From assembly GCA_937929915.1 (NCBI GenBank), contig CALFUN010000003.1:115882-179881 (forward strand): DNA of 64,000 nt, read 5' to 3'. The notes beneath the pieces are model-generated. The model saw nothing but the letters and a program-made list of their open reading frames with translations, was not told the origin of the DNA and did no database searches. The stretch is from an uncultured Caulobacterales bacterium (lineage in GTDB: Bacteria > Pseudomonadota > Alphaproteobacteria > Caulobacterales > Maricaulaceae). Made by a program: the position numbers and the translations under genes. Shown here piece by piece: positions 27,383-36,611 of this stretch. Position 1 is the stretch's first letter. Each line of letters begins with the position of its first letter.

Positions 27383-27429
27383 ACGCGCAGTCTCTAACTT
27401 TAGCCCCCCAAAAAAAAGAGACTGCGCGT
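27383..27429 (+). terminator. Hairpin after AraC gene
   Basis: A perfect 13-bp stem, ACGCGCAGTCTCT at 27383-27395 with its complement at 27417-27429, and a 21-base loop. No T run follows directly, so it is either a weak terminator or an RNA stability element for the AraC transcript. Confidence 0.55.
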
Positions 27430-27480
27430 TAAACAATGTGTTTTTCATAAACCTCATTAGGTAATTTTAAGAGCCCTTCA

Positions 27481-27960
27481 ATGCTGTACACAAAAAATAC
27501 ATTGCCCGACAATACGCGTCTCGCCAGCATTGCAGTTTTGCAGCAGAGCCTTGTCAATGCCATTGATTTGGCCGCGCAAACGAAACAAGCCCATTGGACA
27601 GTCTCTGGGCCAAATTTTATAGCCCTGCATGAGCTATTTGATCAATTACATACGGATGCAGATGGGTTTTCTGATCTACTGGCGGAACGTATCTCCATGT
27701 TAGGCGGGCAGCCCCAAGGGACGATACAATCCGTCGAACATCAAAGCCAGCTTGAAGCCTACCCAACTGATATTCGTGACCAAGCCCAACATATTGAACA
27801 TTTAAGCACAGCATTTGCAAAATTTAGCGACGTCTTACGCAGCGCGATTAGCGAAGCCAGCGGTTTTGGCGATGAAGTGACAGCCGACATTTTCACAGAA
27901 GTCACGCGCGGCGCAGATAAAGCGCTTTGGTTCATCGAAGCCCACGCTCATAAAAATTAA
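27481..27960 (+). CDS. dps: Dps-family ferritin-like DNA-protection protein
   Basis: A 159-residue Dps protein. The ferroxidase signature spans KQAHWTVSGPNFIALHELFDQLHTDADGFSDLLAERI, with the conserved His, Asp and Glu ligands shared between subunits. Length and the closing helix (RGADKALWFIEAHAHKN) fit Dps. It oxidises ferrous iron with peroxide, limits hydroxyl radicals and coats DNA under stress. Single-gene unit between two hairpins. Confidence 0.92.
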   Translation: MLYTKNTLPDNTRLASIAVLQQSLVNAIDLAAQTKQAHWTVSGPNFIALHELFDQLHTDADGFSDLLAERISMLGGQPQGTIQSVEHQSQLEAYPTDIRDQAQHIEHLSTAFAKFSDVLRSAISEASGFGDEVTADIFTEVTRGADKALWFIEAHAHKN

Positions 27961-28064
27961 CGCCGCGATAAACGCAATACCCCACAAGCGCAATCAACCC
28001 AACCTTTGCCTGCTGCTATGGATTCGCAGCAAAGCATGAGCGCTAAAAGCTGTTCAAATATAAA

Positions 28065-28099
28065 AAAACCTCGAAGGACATTTACGTCTTCGAGGTTTT
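28065..28099. terminator. Bidirectional terminator between dps and AhpD-like gene
   Basis: AAAACCTCGAAG at 28065-28076 pairs with CTTCGAGGTTTT at 28088-28099 around an 11-base loop, with A and T runs on either side. It serves the convergent genes. Confidence 0.88.
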
Positions 28100-28133
28100 G
28101 AGATTAACCTAACTTACGTCAGCGCATAGTACA

Positions 28134-28670
28134 TCATTGTGTGCGGACAACTGGAAAATCAATATCCGTCTCAGCAATATGATTTATGTAATTTGTCAAA
28201 ATATTCGCGGCAACATGCCCGATCGCTTCAACAATTACAGCGTCGCTTATGCCAGAGTCTCGAGCATTGCGCAGATCATCATCTGTTAAAAGACCTTGCT
28301 TTTGCACAATCACGTTCGTCAGTTTTAAAATAGCATCAAGTTCAGGATCTGCTGAATTCCCTTTAAGCCGCGTTTCAATTTCTGCATCATCAACCTTCAA
28401 AGATTTTGAAATAGCGCTATGTGCAGAGGCGCAATAATCGCAATGATTTGCACCAGCGATTGTCAAAGCAAGAGCTTCGCGAACCTTTGGCCCGAAGCTG
28501 CCTTTTGACAAAGCATCACCCATAGCAAAATACATGTTTAATATAGCGGGTTGGTTTGCCATAACCCGCATAAGATTAGGGACTGTCCCCATTTTTTTCG
28601 CTACGCTCTCAAGACCTTCTTTTGCAGCGCCTTCAGCTTCTGCATCTTGAACAAGATGAATACGAGACAT
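28134..28670 (-). CDS. AhpD-like carboxymuconolactone decarboxylase-family protein
   Basis: A 178-residue protein of the AhpD/CMD family. The redox motif is CDYCASAHS (CxxC plus His) in the fold's conserved ALTIAGANHCDYC stretch, the signature of alkylhydroperoxidase-type members. It has no lpd/ahpC neighbour here. Its place between dps and OsmC genes fits a role in peroxide or reactive-compound detoxification. Confidence 0.87.
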   Translation of the reverse strand: MSRIHLVQDAEAEGAAKEGLESVAKKMGTVPNLMRVMANQPAILNMYFAMGDALSKGSFGPKVREALALTIAGANHCDYCASAHSAISKSLKVDDAEIETRLKGNSADPELDAILKLTNVIVQKQGLLTDDDLRNARDSGISDAVIVEAIGHVAANILTNYINHIAETDIDFPVVRTQ

Positions 28671-28945
28671 AATAAATTCCTATAAAAGTTTGAGTAGATC
28701 AACACAAAATTGGTAAGAATCTATTGCTCCCCAAAATCACGTTCCTTTGGATGTACAGGCCGCTGACACAGGCGTCTTTTAGGATAGGAAACTATTAGAT
28801 TCTTGCGCAAAGCAATATGTCTCACGCAAGATGCTGAAACTCAATGGCTTGAGCAGTTTAGCCGCCTCTAGCTGCGGCAGCATTTCATTTCCGAAACTTG
28901 ATCCTTTTAAGCGACCTTCTGCAAGGGCGAAAGCACGCCGCAGTC

Positions 28946-29263
28946 TCATGCAGCGACTAAATGCGCCCATTGGGTATTTTTTTTAAGGTAATGTTTTATA
29001 TACCCACATTCTGGAACGATCTTAAATCCGTCATCTTCAATATGTTTTAATACATAATCCATCAGAGTTTTCCCGCAACCTTTACCTCTAACGGCTTGCG
29101 GCACTTCTGAATGTGTTAACCGCAATATGTCACCTTGTTGAATATAGCGCACCAATCCAAATTGGGCATCCCCAAGATTCATTGTAAAATACTCAAAATC
29201 CAAATCATGATGCACATGTGGCTTATTCACTTCATCACATAATTTACAACCAGACCCGCGCAT
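28946..29263 (-). CDS. GNAT-family N-acetyltransferase (YjdJ-like)
   Basis: A 105-residue short GNAT. The acetyl-CoA loop is VPQAVRGKGCGKTLMDYVLKHIEDDG, preceded by the strand ILRLTHSEV and followed by IVPECGYIKHYLKKN, as in the small YjdJ-type acetyltransferases. AGGAG lies eight bases before the ATG. An N-terminal CxxC (GCKLCDE) is not typical of the family. Confidence 0.82.
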   Translation of the reverse strand: MRGSGCKLCDEVNKPHVHHDLDFEYFTMNLGDAQFGLVRYIQQGDILRLTHSEVPQAVRGKGCGKTLMDYVLKHIEDDGFKIVPECGYIKHYLKKNTQWAHLVAA

Positions 29264-29495
29264 TATGACATCTCCTAAAACAATTTCACTATAAGCATAA
29301 TATAGACCGGGGCTTTCAAAATATGCACCCTATTAATATCCCGCCAATCAGGCCTATAATTCAATCGCAGCACGGATACATCTTAGCCGAAATCTACAAA
29401 AATTCAGAATCTAAAATATTTCTAATCCTATAAGGTCTTAAAGCGGCAACATCACAAATAATAATATTTGAAAATAATTCAGCGGAGAGATTAAA

Positions 29496-29939
29496 ATGGC
29501 ATTTACAAAACATGAAATACACCCGGCCGATATTCCAACAGGTGCCATTCATATCAGCCCTGACGATTCTGGCCCTTTGGCCCTAACCATGAAAACCGAA
29601 AAGCATGAAATCTTTGCAGATGAACCAAAGCGTTTAGGCGGCAATGACATAGCGCCTAATCCTTATGATTTCTTACATGCGGGCCTTGGTAGCTGCACGG
29701 CCATCACACTTCGCTTCTATGCTAAAAAGCATAAAATAGTCTTAGAAGACTTTCATGTTGTTGTTTCATCAAGACGTGACGCAGAAGGGCAACTCATCAT
29801 TGATAAAGAGCTTATTTTTCATGATAATTATAGTGAAGAAGATTTAGATTACTTAGTCAAAGCCTCTAAAAAATGCCCCATGCATAAGGATTTACTGCGT
29901 TCAATGGAAATTAACACGACCGTCAAACACGGCGCATAA
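29496..29939 (+). CDS. OsmC/Ohr-family peroxidase
   Basis: A 147-residue OsmC-like protein. The two redox cysteines are in GLGSCTAITLRFYAKK and SKKCPMHKDL, with the family Arg/Glu network nearby. It reduces organic hydroperoxides using its cysteine pair. A terminator follows at 29958. Confidence 0.9.
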   Translation: MAFTKHEIHPADIPTGAIHISPDDSGPLALTMKTEKHEIFADEPKRLGGNDIAPNPYDFLHAGLGSCTAITLRFYAKKHKIVLEDFHVVVSSRRDAEGQLIIDKELIFHDNYSEEDLDYLVKASKKCPMHKDLLRSMEINTTVKHGA

Positions 29940-29957
29940 AATAAAATACTTAATTTC

Positions 29958-29990
29958 GCGATGATCGCGCCAATAGATCATCGCAGTTTT
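29958..29990 (+). terminator. Terminator after OsmC gene
   Basis: GCGATGATC pairs with GATCATCGC (9 bp) around a 9-base loop, followed by AGTTTT. Confidence 0.72.
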
Positions 29991-30076
29991 CACATGAGCT
30001 TATTTTTACGATGCGCGCAATAGAGACACGCAGCCGAGATTAGCGTAATAATTAATGACGCCCGCATATATCAAAC

Positions 30077-31234
30077 TTAAGAGCAGCCCTCTAAGATAGA
30101 TTTCTTTTCCCAAATCTGCACATCACCTGTCTCTAATCCAATCACAACAGCCCCATTTTTAAAAGATGGCCCAAATGTCGATGTCGTCGCAGCGATCGCA
30201 GTGGGCCGCGTTTTGAGTTTTACAAATGAGTGTTCAAAGAGAATACCATTATCTTTAAATATAACTGGCCCCAACGAAGCAATGGAACTGCGCTGCAACG
30301 TTGTCGGAGCAATTTCAGATGGGCTTTCAATTTTCATCTCGCCCATTTGCCCATCAAGGCTAAGTTGCGTACGCTCAAGCACAGACGTTTCGCCCTCACC
30401 ACGGTACATCAATAAGGTATCCCCAAAAGACGATACAACATCTACTTTTTGTTCAATATGCCATAGGCGTTGCCCCGACATATCATAGAGTGAGGCTCCG
30501 TTATCGCCATGAGAGAACGCCAAAAACGCCGTATCTGGATTATCATTATAGGTAATAAACGCCGCGCCCGTAACAGGGTTATCAATGTCCAATGTCATGG
30601 CCGCGCAATTTTGACTAATGAATTTTTTCGAAACATGGCCGCTTCGCTGCATAGCTATAGGTTTACGGGCTGGAATTGTGTCCTGATATGCCGCAAGTTT
30701 CACCTCAGACCCTGGTAAATCTGTATAATTGGCCTGCCTAAAGATAGGTTCAGAGGTCTTTGGCCCAGATACCTCAGACAAAGGCATATCTTGATAAGAA
30801 GCGGTTTGCGCCTTAGCAGCTTCTAGGCCGTCCACTAATTCTTTGGGTTTGTAATTTTCATCATGTTTTGCAAGAATTGTACTAGCGTTAAAAATACGCG
30901 CTTCATCAAATTCACCTTGGGCAATAACGCCCTGCCCTTCCCGAAACAAATCAGGTAATATGCCTGTATAACGCACAGTTACATGTGCTGCGCCGTCCGT
31001 TACGCGAAACACCGTCTCTGTGCCTTTACCGCGGACAACCGACCCTTGCGCAACCAATCCGCCCAGCCGAAGGCGCGTTTGCGCATCGGCTTCACCATTT
31101 TCAATTTGGATAGGTGTAAAGAAATATGACACATTTTGACCTAAGGCCGAGAGTATCAAAAAAGCTCCCGATGAGAGCGATATGCCAATAAAAGCAAGAG
31201 AGAGCAGACGTTTATTTCTTTTTGGAGGTCTCAT
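30077..31234 (-). CDS. ccmE: Heme chaperone CcmE with a large extra C-terminal domain
   Basis: A 385-residue protein, more than twice the usual CcmE length of about 150. Residues 1-130 are a normal CcmE: an N-terminal membrane anchor, the OB-fold (RLGGLVAQGSVVRGKGTETVFRVTDG) and the heme-attaching His124 with Tyr128 (AKHDENYKP). The remaining 250 residues begin with a low-complexity linker and continue as strands that look like beta-propeller blades (AFLAFSHGDNGASLYDMSGQRLWHIE, NGAVVIGLETGDVQIWEKK). This part is predicted to lie in the periplasm. It is divergent from hemA-ccmFHABCDI. A fusion of this kind is not something I recognise. Confidence 0.85.
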   Translation of the reverse strand: MRPPKRNKRLLSLAFIGISLSSGAFLILSALGQNVSYFFTPIQIENGEADAQTRLRLGGLVAQGSVVRGKGTETVFRVTDGAAHVTVRYTGILPDLFREGQGVIAQGEFDEARIFNASTILAKHDENYKPKELVDGLEAAKAQTASYQDMPLSEVSGPKTSEPIFRQANYTDLPGSEVKLAAYQDTIPARKPIAMQRSGHVSKKFISQNCAAMTLDIDNPVTGAAFITYNDNPDTAFLAFSHGDNGASLYDMSGQRLWHIEQKVDVVSSFGDTLLMYRGEGETSVLERTQLSLDGQMGEMKIESPSEIAPTTLQRSSIASLGPVIFKDNGILFEHSFVKLKTRPTAIAATTSTFGPSFKNGAVVIGLETGDVQIWEKKSILEGCS

Positions 31235-31563
31235 GAAGGTAGTCCCTTTATATTAGCTATCAAAACAATCTGGAATTACGATCAAAGCCATAAATGCCAT
31301 ACTGACAACCCGTCTTAATTTCATAAAGGCACATATAATTTTATGATTCCAAGAAACCCCGCTTTTCTAATTGTTGTTTTATTGAAATATTTTAAAATGT
31401 CTGTCGGCCTATTTTTTCTCAATTTATGGCGAGTCAATTAATTAATTTCGGCAAAATTTCGTCACTGCCTAAAACAATAATCTATAATCCTATTATTATA
31501 GAATTAGTCAAAGTGAATATTGATTAGATATGTAGCAATTAAATCGTGAAAGGGTCTCTTAAT
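31235..31563. promoter_or_regulatory. Divergent ccmE/hemA promoter region
   Basis: An AT-rich spacer. A perfect 7-bp inverted repeat, CTATAAT at 31482-31488 and ATTATAG at 31495-31501, lies about 60 bases before hemA and could be an operator or part of the promoter. No FNR or Irr-type box was recognised. Confidence 0.35.
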
Positions 31564-32841
31564 ATGAAAAAAATTGGTGCAAATGACCCACGACAAGCCT
31601 TGGCGGAATTAAAATTACGCGGTGAATATCGTAATTTTGCTATATTAAGACGCAAACCTGAATCCCCAACACAAGCCAGTCTTTATGGCTATGCTGGCCT
31701 GAGCGCAGAAGCCATTGGCGATAAAAGCGATGTAAATGCCGTGCCCGATCGCGGCGTATCTGTTTGGTGTTCCAATGATTATCTTGGCATGTCCAGACAT
31801 CCTGTTGTTATAAATGCCATGAAAGACGCTCTTGACCGAAGCGGAGCTGGCGCGGGCGGTACGCGCAATATTTCAGGTACAAATATTTATCATGTCGCAT
31901 TAGAGCAAGAACTCGCCGATCTACATAATAAAGAAGCCGCATTAATTTTCACATCTGGATATAATGCCAATCAAGCCGCGTTAAGCGTGCTGGGCTGCTA
32001 TCTTAAAAACTGTATCATTTATTCAGATAGATTAAATCACGCCTCTATGATTGCAGGCATTCGCGCATCGAAAACAACGTGTAAAATCTGGGAACATAAT
32101 AATGTAGACCAACTGCGTAAGATGTTAGAACAAGCCCCGAAAGACCATGCACGGCTCATTGCCCTCGAAAGCGTTTACTCCATGGACGCAGATATTGGCC
32201 CCATCAAAGAAGTCTGTGATTTAGCCGAAGAATTTGGCGCCCATGTTTATCTGGACGAAGTTCACGCCGTTGGCATGTATGGCACAGGCGGGGCAGGTGT
32301 TGCTTCGCAAATCGGCCAAGACAGCCGCATTGATATTATCCAAGGCACGCTGGGTAAAGCCTTTGGTATTCAAGGCGGCTACATTGCCGGCTCTCGCGTT
32401 CTCATTGATCTTGTCCGCAGCTTTGCACCTGATTTTATTTTCTCAACGGCACTATCACCCGTTCTTGCGGCAGGCGCCCTTGCCAGTATTCGCCATCTGA
32501 GAAAAAGCAATATTGAAAGAGAGGGCCAGCGCTCCTCTGTGGAATTTGTCAAAAATATACTCCGTCAAAAATCTATCCCCTTCTATGGCGACTCGACACA
32601 TATTGTCCCTGTTATTGTTCCAGGTGCAGCCGCCTGTGTGTCAGCGGCGCGCGCTCTGATGTCCGATTGGGATATTTACGTGCAGCCTATTGTTTATCCA
32701 ACTGTGCCCAGAGGTACGGAACGGCTTCGTCTCACACCATCTCCGCAACATAGTCCCGAAGCCGCGATTGCTCTGGGTCATGCTCTGGCCTCTGTGCTGA
32801 AAACCGATCAGGTTAAAGCGGTCAAATCGCATGTGGGCTGA
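31564..32841 (+). CDS. hemA: 5-aminolevulinate synthase
   Basis: A 425-residue PLP enzyme that condenses glycine with succinyl-CoA to form ALA, the first step of heme synthesis in alphaproteobacteria. The start at ATG 31564 has AAGGG upstream; an in-frame GTG at 31546 would add six residues. Key motifs: SVWCSNDYLGMSRHPVV, GAGAGGTRNISGTN, HASMIAGIR, LDEVHAVGMYGTGGAGV, and the PLP lysine in GTLGKAFGIQGGYIAGS. It overlaps ccmF by 11 bases, so heme synthesis and cytochrome c assembly are coupled in one operon. Confidence 0.96.
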   Translation: MKKIGANDPRQALAELKLRGEYRNFAILRRKPESPTQASLYGYAGLSAEAIGDKSDVNAVPDRGVSVWCSNDYLGMSRHPVVINAMKDALDRSGAGAGGTRNISGTNIYHVALEQELADLHNKEAALIFTSGYNANQAALSVLGCYLKNCIIYSDRLNHASMIAGIRASKTTCKIWEHNNVDQLRKMLEQAPKDHARLIALESVYSMDADIGPIKEVCDLAEEFGAHVYLDEVHAVGMYGTGGAGVASQIGQDSRIDIIQGTLGKAFGIQGGYIAGSRVLIDLVRSFAPDFIFSTALSPVLAAGALASIRHLRKSNIEREGQRSSVEFVKNILRQKSIPFYGDSTHIVPVIVPGAAACVSAARALMSDWDIYVQPIVYPTVPRGTERLRLTPSPQHSPEAAIALGHALASVLKTDQVKAVKSHVG

Positions 32842-34795
32842 ATACGGACAATTTTCTTTATGTCTGGCTTTCGCGGCTGCGCTTTTAACCGTTATCAGCA
32901 CATTTCGTAAGGACGCCCTGATCGCATCTGCAGGGGCCAGCGCCGCGTTAAAGGCGCAATTTATCGCTTTACTCTGCGCATTTATCTGTCTGGTCATGGC
33001 CTTTATAATATCCGACTTCTCCGTCACACTTGTCGCGTCGAATAGCCATTCTGAAAAACCACTTTTATATAAAATCGCAGGCACATGGGGCAATCATGAA
33101 GGCTCTATGTTGTTATGGATGCTATTACTAAGTGCCTATTGTGCAAGTTTTGCATATTTTAAAGTCTCAAAGGTTGAGACATCAAAGATTGAATATAGGG
33201 TCTTGGGATTAATTTGCATTGCAATTATTGTCTTTATCCTCGCAGCCTCCAATCCATTTTTGCGCATGGATACCGTACCTATCGAAGGTCGTGGTTTAAA
33301 TCCGCTATTGCAAGATTGGGGTTTAGCGATCCACCCGCCGATTTTATATGCTGGATATGTTGGGTTTGCCGTGCCTTATGCCATGGCTATAGGCACATTA
33401 TTCAGCGGCGCTGCAGATCGTCAATGGGCGCGCCAAATCTTGCCTTGGATTATGACGCCACTGGCTTTTCTAACACTCGGCGTAGGTCTGGGCTCTTGGT
33501 GGGCTTACCGCGAGCTAGGTTGGGGCGGATTTTGGTTTTGGGATCCCGTGGAAAATGCCAGCCTACTGCCATGGCTCTTTGGCGCGGCCATGGCGCATGG
33601 CGCTTTCATTCTCAAACGCACAGGTGCTTTGGGACAATCAACACTATTACTTGCTATTCTAACCTTTAGCCTGTCAATTCTAGGCACATTCTTAGTCCGG
33701 TCTGGTGTATTAACCTCCGTGCATTCTTTTGCGGTCGATCCGAAAAGAGGCCTGCTGATTTTCATATTCCTAATGATTGTTTTAGGCGGCGGATTAGGTG
33801 TGTTTTGGACAAAGCGTTCCGCCTCTGGGAAACCGATAACTTGGCCTCTAACCAGCCGCCTTGGATTTATGGCGGCAGGCATTGGCTTGCTGCTAACGAT
33901 TGCAGGCACAGTTTTGCTGGGCACGCTTTACCCTCTTGCCATCGACGCATTGGGCGCAGAGCCTATTACAGTCGGTGCGCCATATTTTAACGCGACAGCC
34001 CGCCCGCTCGGATGGCTAATGGTCGGAATTATGGTGCTGGCCCCTTTTGCCTTATGGACAACGCCTTTGACGTTAACAGGGATAATTCAAGACCATAAAG
34101 GCGGGCTCATCAGTGCTTTGGTTGGCGTGATAGCAGCCACGCTCACGCTGCAACATTTTCAAACTGATATATGGCAAGCCTTGCTATTTGGAGTATCTGT
34201 CTTCTTTTGCGGATTAGTTGTAACCTTCGCGATCTCCCATGCGCCAAAAACGCTCTCTGGCATGTCTATGATTTTTGCTCATGGCGGGATTGCCCTCGCC
34301 GCGCTTGGGATGACAGGCGCGGCCTTTTTCTCCTCTGAAACAATCGTGAGCGTAAAGCCCGGCGATCAATTCGAGACAGCGCAAAAAACTTTAGTCTTTG
34401 GCGGTGTGGAACGCGGCAAAGGTGCCAATTATTTTTACGACCGCGCAACTGTCAAAATTTTAGACGCGGCAGGTCATATCAAAAATGAACTCACGCCTGA
34501 ACGCAGATGGTATCCAGCGGGAAATATGACAACGAGCGAAGCCATGATTGACCGCACAGTCATTCGTGATTTTTATGTCACCTTAGGCGATTTACGCACG
34601 CCCGGTGCCGATGCCCCTGATTGGGCCTTACGGGTTTATGATAGGCCTTTCATATCATGGATATGGCTTGGTTGCATTTTAACATTTTTAGGCAGCGGCT
34701 TTAGCGCCATACATCATTTCCGTCGCCGCCGCGTAGCTTCATCTATGCCCGCCAAAGCCGCGCCAACTCACCTTATTTTAGGGCCAGCCGAATGA
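32831..34795 (+). CDS. ccmF: Cytochrome c heme lyase subunit CcmF
   Basis: A 654-residue integral membrane protein with about fifteen spans, part of the System I heme lyase. The WWD heme-binding signature is in WGGFWFWDPVENASLLPWL, and conserved periplasmic histidines occur (GNHEGSMLLW, LAIHPPILYAGY, VHSFAVDPKRG). It ends with a periplasmic domain and a final span. It overlaps ccmH by 4 bases. Confidence 0.96.
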   Translation: MWAEYGQFSLCLAFAAALLTVISTFRKDALIASAGASAALKAQFIALLCAFICLVMAFIISDFSVTLVASNSHSEKPLLYKIAGTWGNHEGSMLLWMLLLSAYCASFAYFKVSKVETSKIEYRVLGLICIAIIVFILAASNPFLRMDTVPIEGRGLNPLLQDWGLAIHPPILYAGYVGFAVPYAMAIGTLFSGAADRQWARQILPWIMTPLAFLTLGVGLGSWWAYRELGWGGFWFWDPVENASLLPWLFGAAMAHGAFILKRTGALGQSTLLLAILTFSLSILGTFLVRSGVLTSVHSFAVDPKRGLLIFIFLMIVLGGGLGVFWTKRSASGKPITWPLTSRLGFMAAGIGLLLTIAGTVLLGTLYPLAIDALGAEPITVGAPYFNATARPLGWLMVGIMVLAPFALWTTPLTLTGIIQDHKGGLISALVGVIAATLTLQHFQTDIWQALLFGVSVFFCGLVVTFAISHAPKTLSGMSMIFAHGGIALAALGMTGAAFFSSETIVSVKPGDQFETAQKTLVFGGVERGKGANYFYDRATVKILDAAGHIKNELTPERRWYPAGNMTTSEAMIDRTVIRDFYVTLGDLRTPGADAPDWALRVYDRPFISWIWLGCILTFLGSGFSAIHHFRRRRVASSMPAKAAPTHLILGPAE

Positions 34796-35244
34796 AGGCA
34801 TTTATTTATATAATTATTTTTATAACCCTTAGCATAACCCCGCCCTCTGCCTTTGGGGCAGACACTGCGCAAACTTCAGATGTAGTCAGCACAGCCATAT
34901 CAAAAAATGGCGCATTTGTTTCAGATACACTGGAAGCTCGCGCCACGAATTTATTTAGGGATATAAAATGCCCTATCTGCGTTGCGCAATCTGTGGCCGA
35001 AAGTGATGCCGAAATCTCAAAGTCTCTACGCGAGCATATTCGCAGAGAAATTGTAGCCGGTAAGACAGATAAAGATATTTTAGAGGATCTGACAGTCAGA
35101 TATGGAACGTCGATCCTTCTTAACCCGCCCGTCAAGGCTGCAACCTTACTGCTCTGGACCGCTCCGTGGCTTTTCCTGCTCGTGAGTGCCTTTATATGGC
35201 GGCATGCCCATAGAAGACCTCAACGCACGCCTGCCGCGTCGTGA
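34792..35244 (+). CDS. ccmH: Cytochrome c maturation thioredox protein CcmH
   Basis: A 150-residue protein with a signal sequence, the redox motif CPIC at 60-63 (IKCPICVAQSVAESDAEIS), the family stretch LREHIRREIVAGKTDKDILEDLTVRYG, and one C-terminal membrane anchor. It reduces apocytochrome CxxCH cysteines before heme attachment. No CcmG thioredoxin is encoded in this cluster. It overlaps ccmA by 4 bases. Confidence 0.95.
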   Translation: MKAFIYIIIFITLSITPPSAFGADTAQTSDVVSTAISKNGAFVSDTLEARATNLFRDIKCPICVAQSVAESDAEISKSLREHIRREIVAGKTDKDILEDLTVRYGTSILLNPPVKAATLLLWTAPWLFLLVSAFIWRHAHRRPQRTPAAS

Positions 35245-35864
35245 GCGCTTATTCGCAAACCATAAGCCTAGAGTTACGCAGCATTGATATTGCGCGCGGC
35301 GGACAGATCATTGCGAGCGGCATAAATTTATCCATGGTTCCTGGCGACATTATTCAGCTTTTTGGAAGTAATGGGAGCGGCAAAACCAGCCTTTTACAAA
35401 CCATTGCAGGACTAACACCGATTTATAGCGGGGATATATTTTGGCATGTGAATGAAACCCCCATGCAAACATCTCGGCCAGCTAGCTTAATGTCATTTAT
35501 CGGGCATCACGCTCCCGTCAAACTCGCATTAACAGGGACGGAAAACCTGAAATACTGGGCACAGCTTTACGGTTTTATGCCTGATAATGTGCCGCATTTA
35601 CTAGCCCATGTCGGGCTTAAGCCCGTTCAAAATTTGCCGGCTGGTCAATATTCAGCAGGGCAAAAACGCCGCCTTGATTTGGCAAGATGTTTGCTGGCCA
35701 AACGGCCCCTATGGCTATTGGATGAACCTACATCTTCACTTGATGATGATAGCCGCACACTTTGGGCGCAAGCCATTAACGCCCATCAAGAGAAAGGCGG
35801 CTGCGCCATCATAGGTACACATGATACACTAGATATTCATTCACGGGATATTCGCCTTGGATAA
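35241..35864 (+). CDS. ccmA: Heme exporter ATPase CcmA
   Basis: A 207-residue ABC ATPase. The start is GTG, overlapping the ccmH stop. Walker A is FGSNGSGKTSLLQTIAGL, the ABC signature lies in YSAGQKRRLDLARCLL, and Walker B is PLWLLDEPTSSLDDDS. CcmA drives release of holo-CcmE from CcmC with CcmB. Confidence 0.95.
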   Translation: MSAYSQTISLELRSIDIARGGQIIASGINLSMVPGDIIQLFGSNGSGKTSLLQTIAGLTPIYSGDIFWHVNETPMQTSRPASLMSFIGHHAPVKLALTGTENLKYWAQLYGFMPDNVPHLLAHVGLKPVQNLPAGQYSAGQKRRLDLARCLLAKRPLWLLDEPTSSLDDDSRTLWAQAINAHQEKGGCAIIGTHDTLDIHSRDIRLG

Positions 35865-35898
35865 GTCACCCCAAAATATCTTAAGCCAAGAGGTCTCT

Positions 35899-36570
35899 AT
35901 GCTGGCGCTTATCAAGGCGCAACTGGCGCGCGACTTAAAAAGCGGGCTACGCTCTGGCGGGGGTTGGTTTCACGCTGTGTATTTTTTTGCTGTATTTGCA
36001 AGCTTTATGGCCTTTGCTGTTGGCCCAGATAGATCGCATCTTTCCTCTGTAGCGCCTGCTTTATTATGGCTTGGCGCGATGCTCGCTTTGCAGCTCTCTG
36101 CTACTGACCTTTTCGCCTCTGATTATCTTGACGATACGATAAGAGTTCTGCGTGTTGAGCAGCCAAGCCTCATGCCTTATATCGCTGCAAAATTAGGTCT
36201 TATCACGCTGACATCCGCTGGCCCTATCGCAATATTGTCCCCTTTATATTTTGTCATATTTGCCATCGAACCTGCCGATGCGTTTCGGGCAAGTTTTGTT
36301 TTTATTCTTGGCATTCCAACATTGATTTTAGCAGCCTCTGTGTCTGCGGCGCTTTCGACGGGCATGCGCTCTAGCGGTTTGCTAGGGGCTTGCTTATCCG
36401 TACCTGTCGCCATACCGGCCTTAATTTTTGGTGTTGGTTCGACCCGAAACACACTTGAAACCACATCGCTCTGGTCTCCAGAGTTACAGATTTTATGTGC
36501 GCTAACATTAATTTACCTCGTTATTGTTCCGCCATTTATCATGGCCGCTCTGCGGTTTGGGCTAGAGTAA
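35899..36570 (+). CDS. ccmB: Heme exporter membrane subunit CcmB
   Basis: A 223-residue membrane protein with six spans. The start at ATG 35899 (MLALIKAQLARDLKSGLRSGGGWFHAVYFF) has AGAGG upstream and gives the usual family length; the longer frame from a TTG at 35857 overlaps ccmA. It forms the membrane part of the CcmABCD complex. Confidence 0.93.
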   Translation: MLALIKAQLARDLKSGLRSGGGWFHAVYFFAVFASFMAFAVGPDRSHLSSVAPALLWLGAMLALQLSATDLFASDYLDDTIRVLRVEQPSLMPYIAAKLGLITLTSAGPIAILSPLYFVIFAIEPADAFRASFVFILGIPTLILAASVSAALSTGMRSSGLLGACLSVPVAIPALIFGVGSTRNTLETTSLWSPELQILCALTLIYLVIVPPFIMAALRFGLE

Positions 36571-36611
36571 ACAAGAATGAGACAGAAGACATATGCCGAA
36601 AAACAAGTGAG

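Noticed and set aside
28779-28970. 63-residue minus-strand frame downstream of the GNAT gene
   Set aside because: It overlaps the GNAT 3' end, has no ribosome binding site and its composition does not resemble a protein family.
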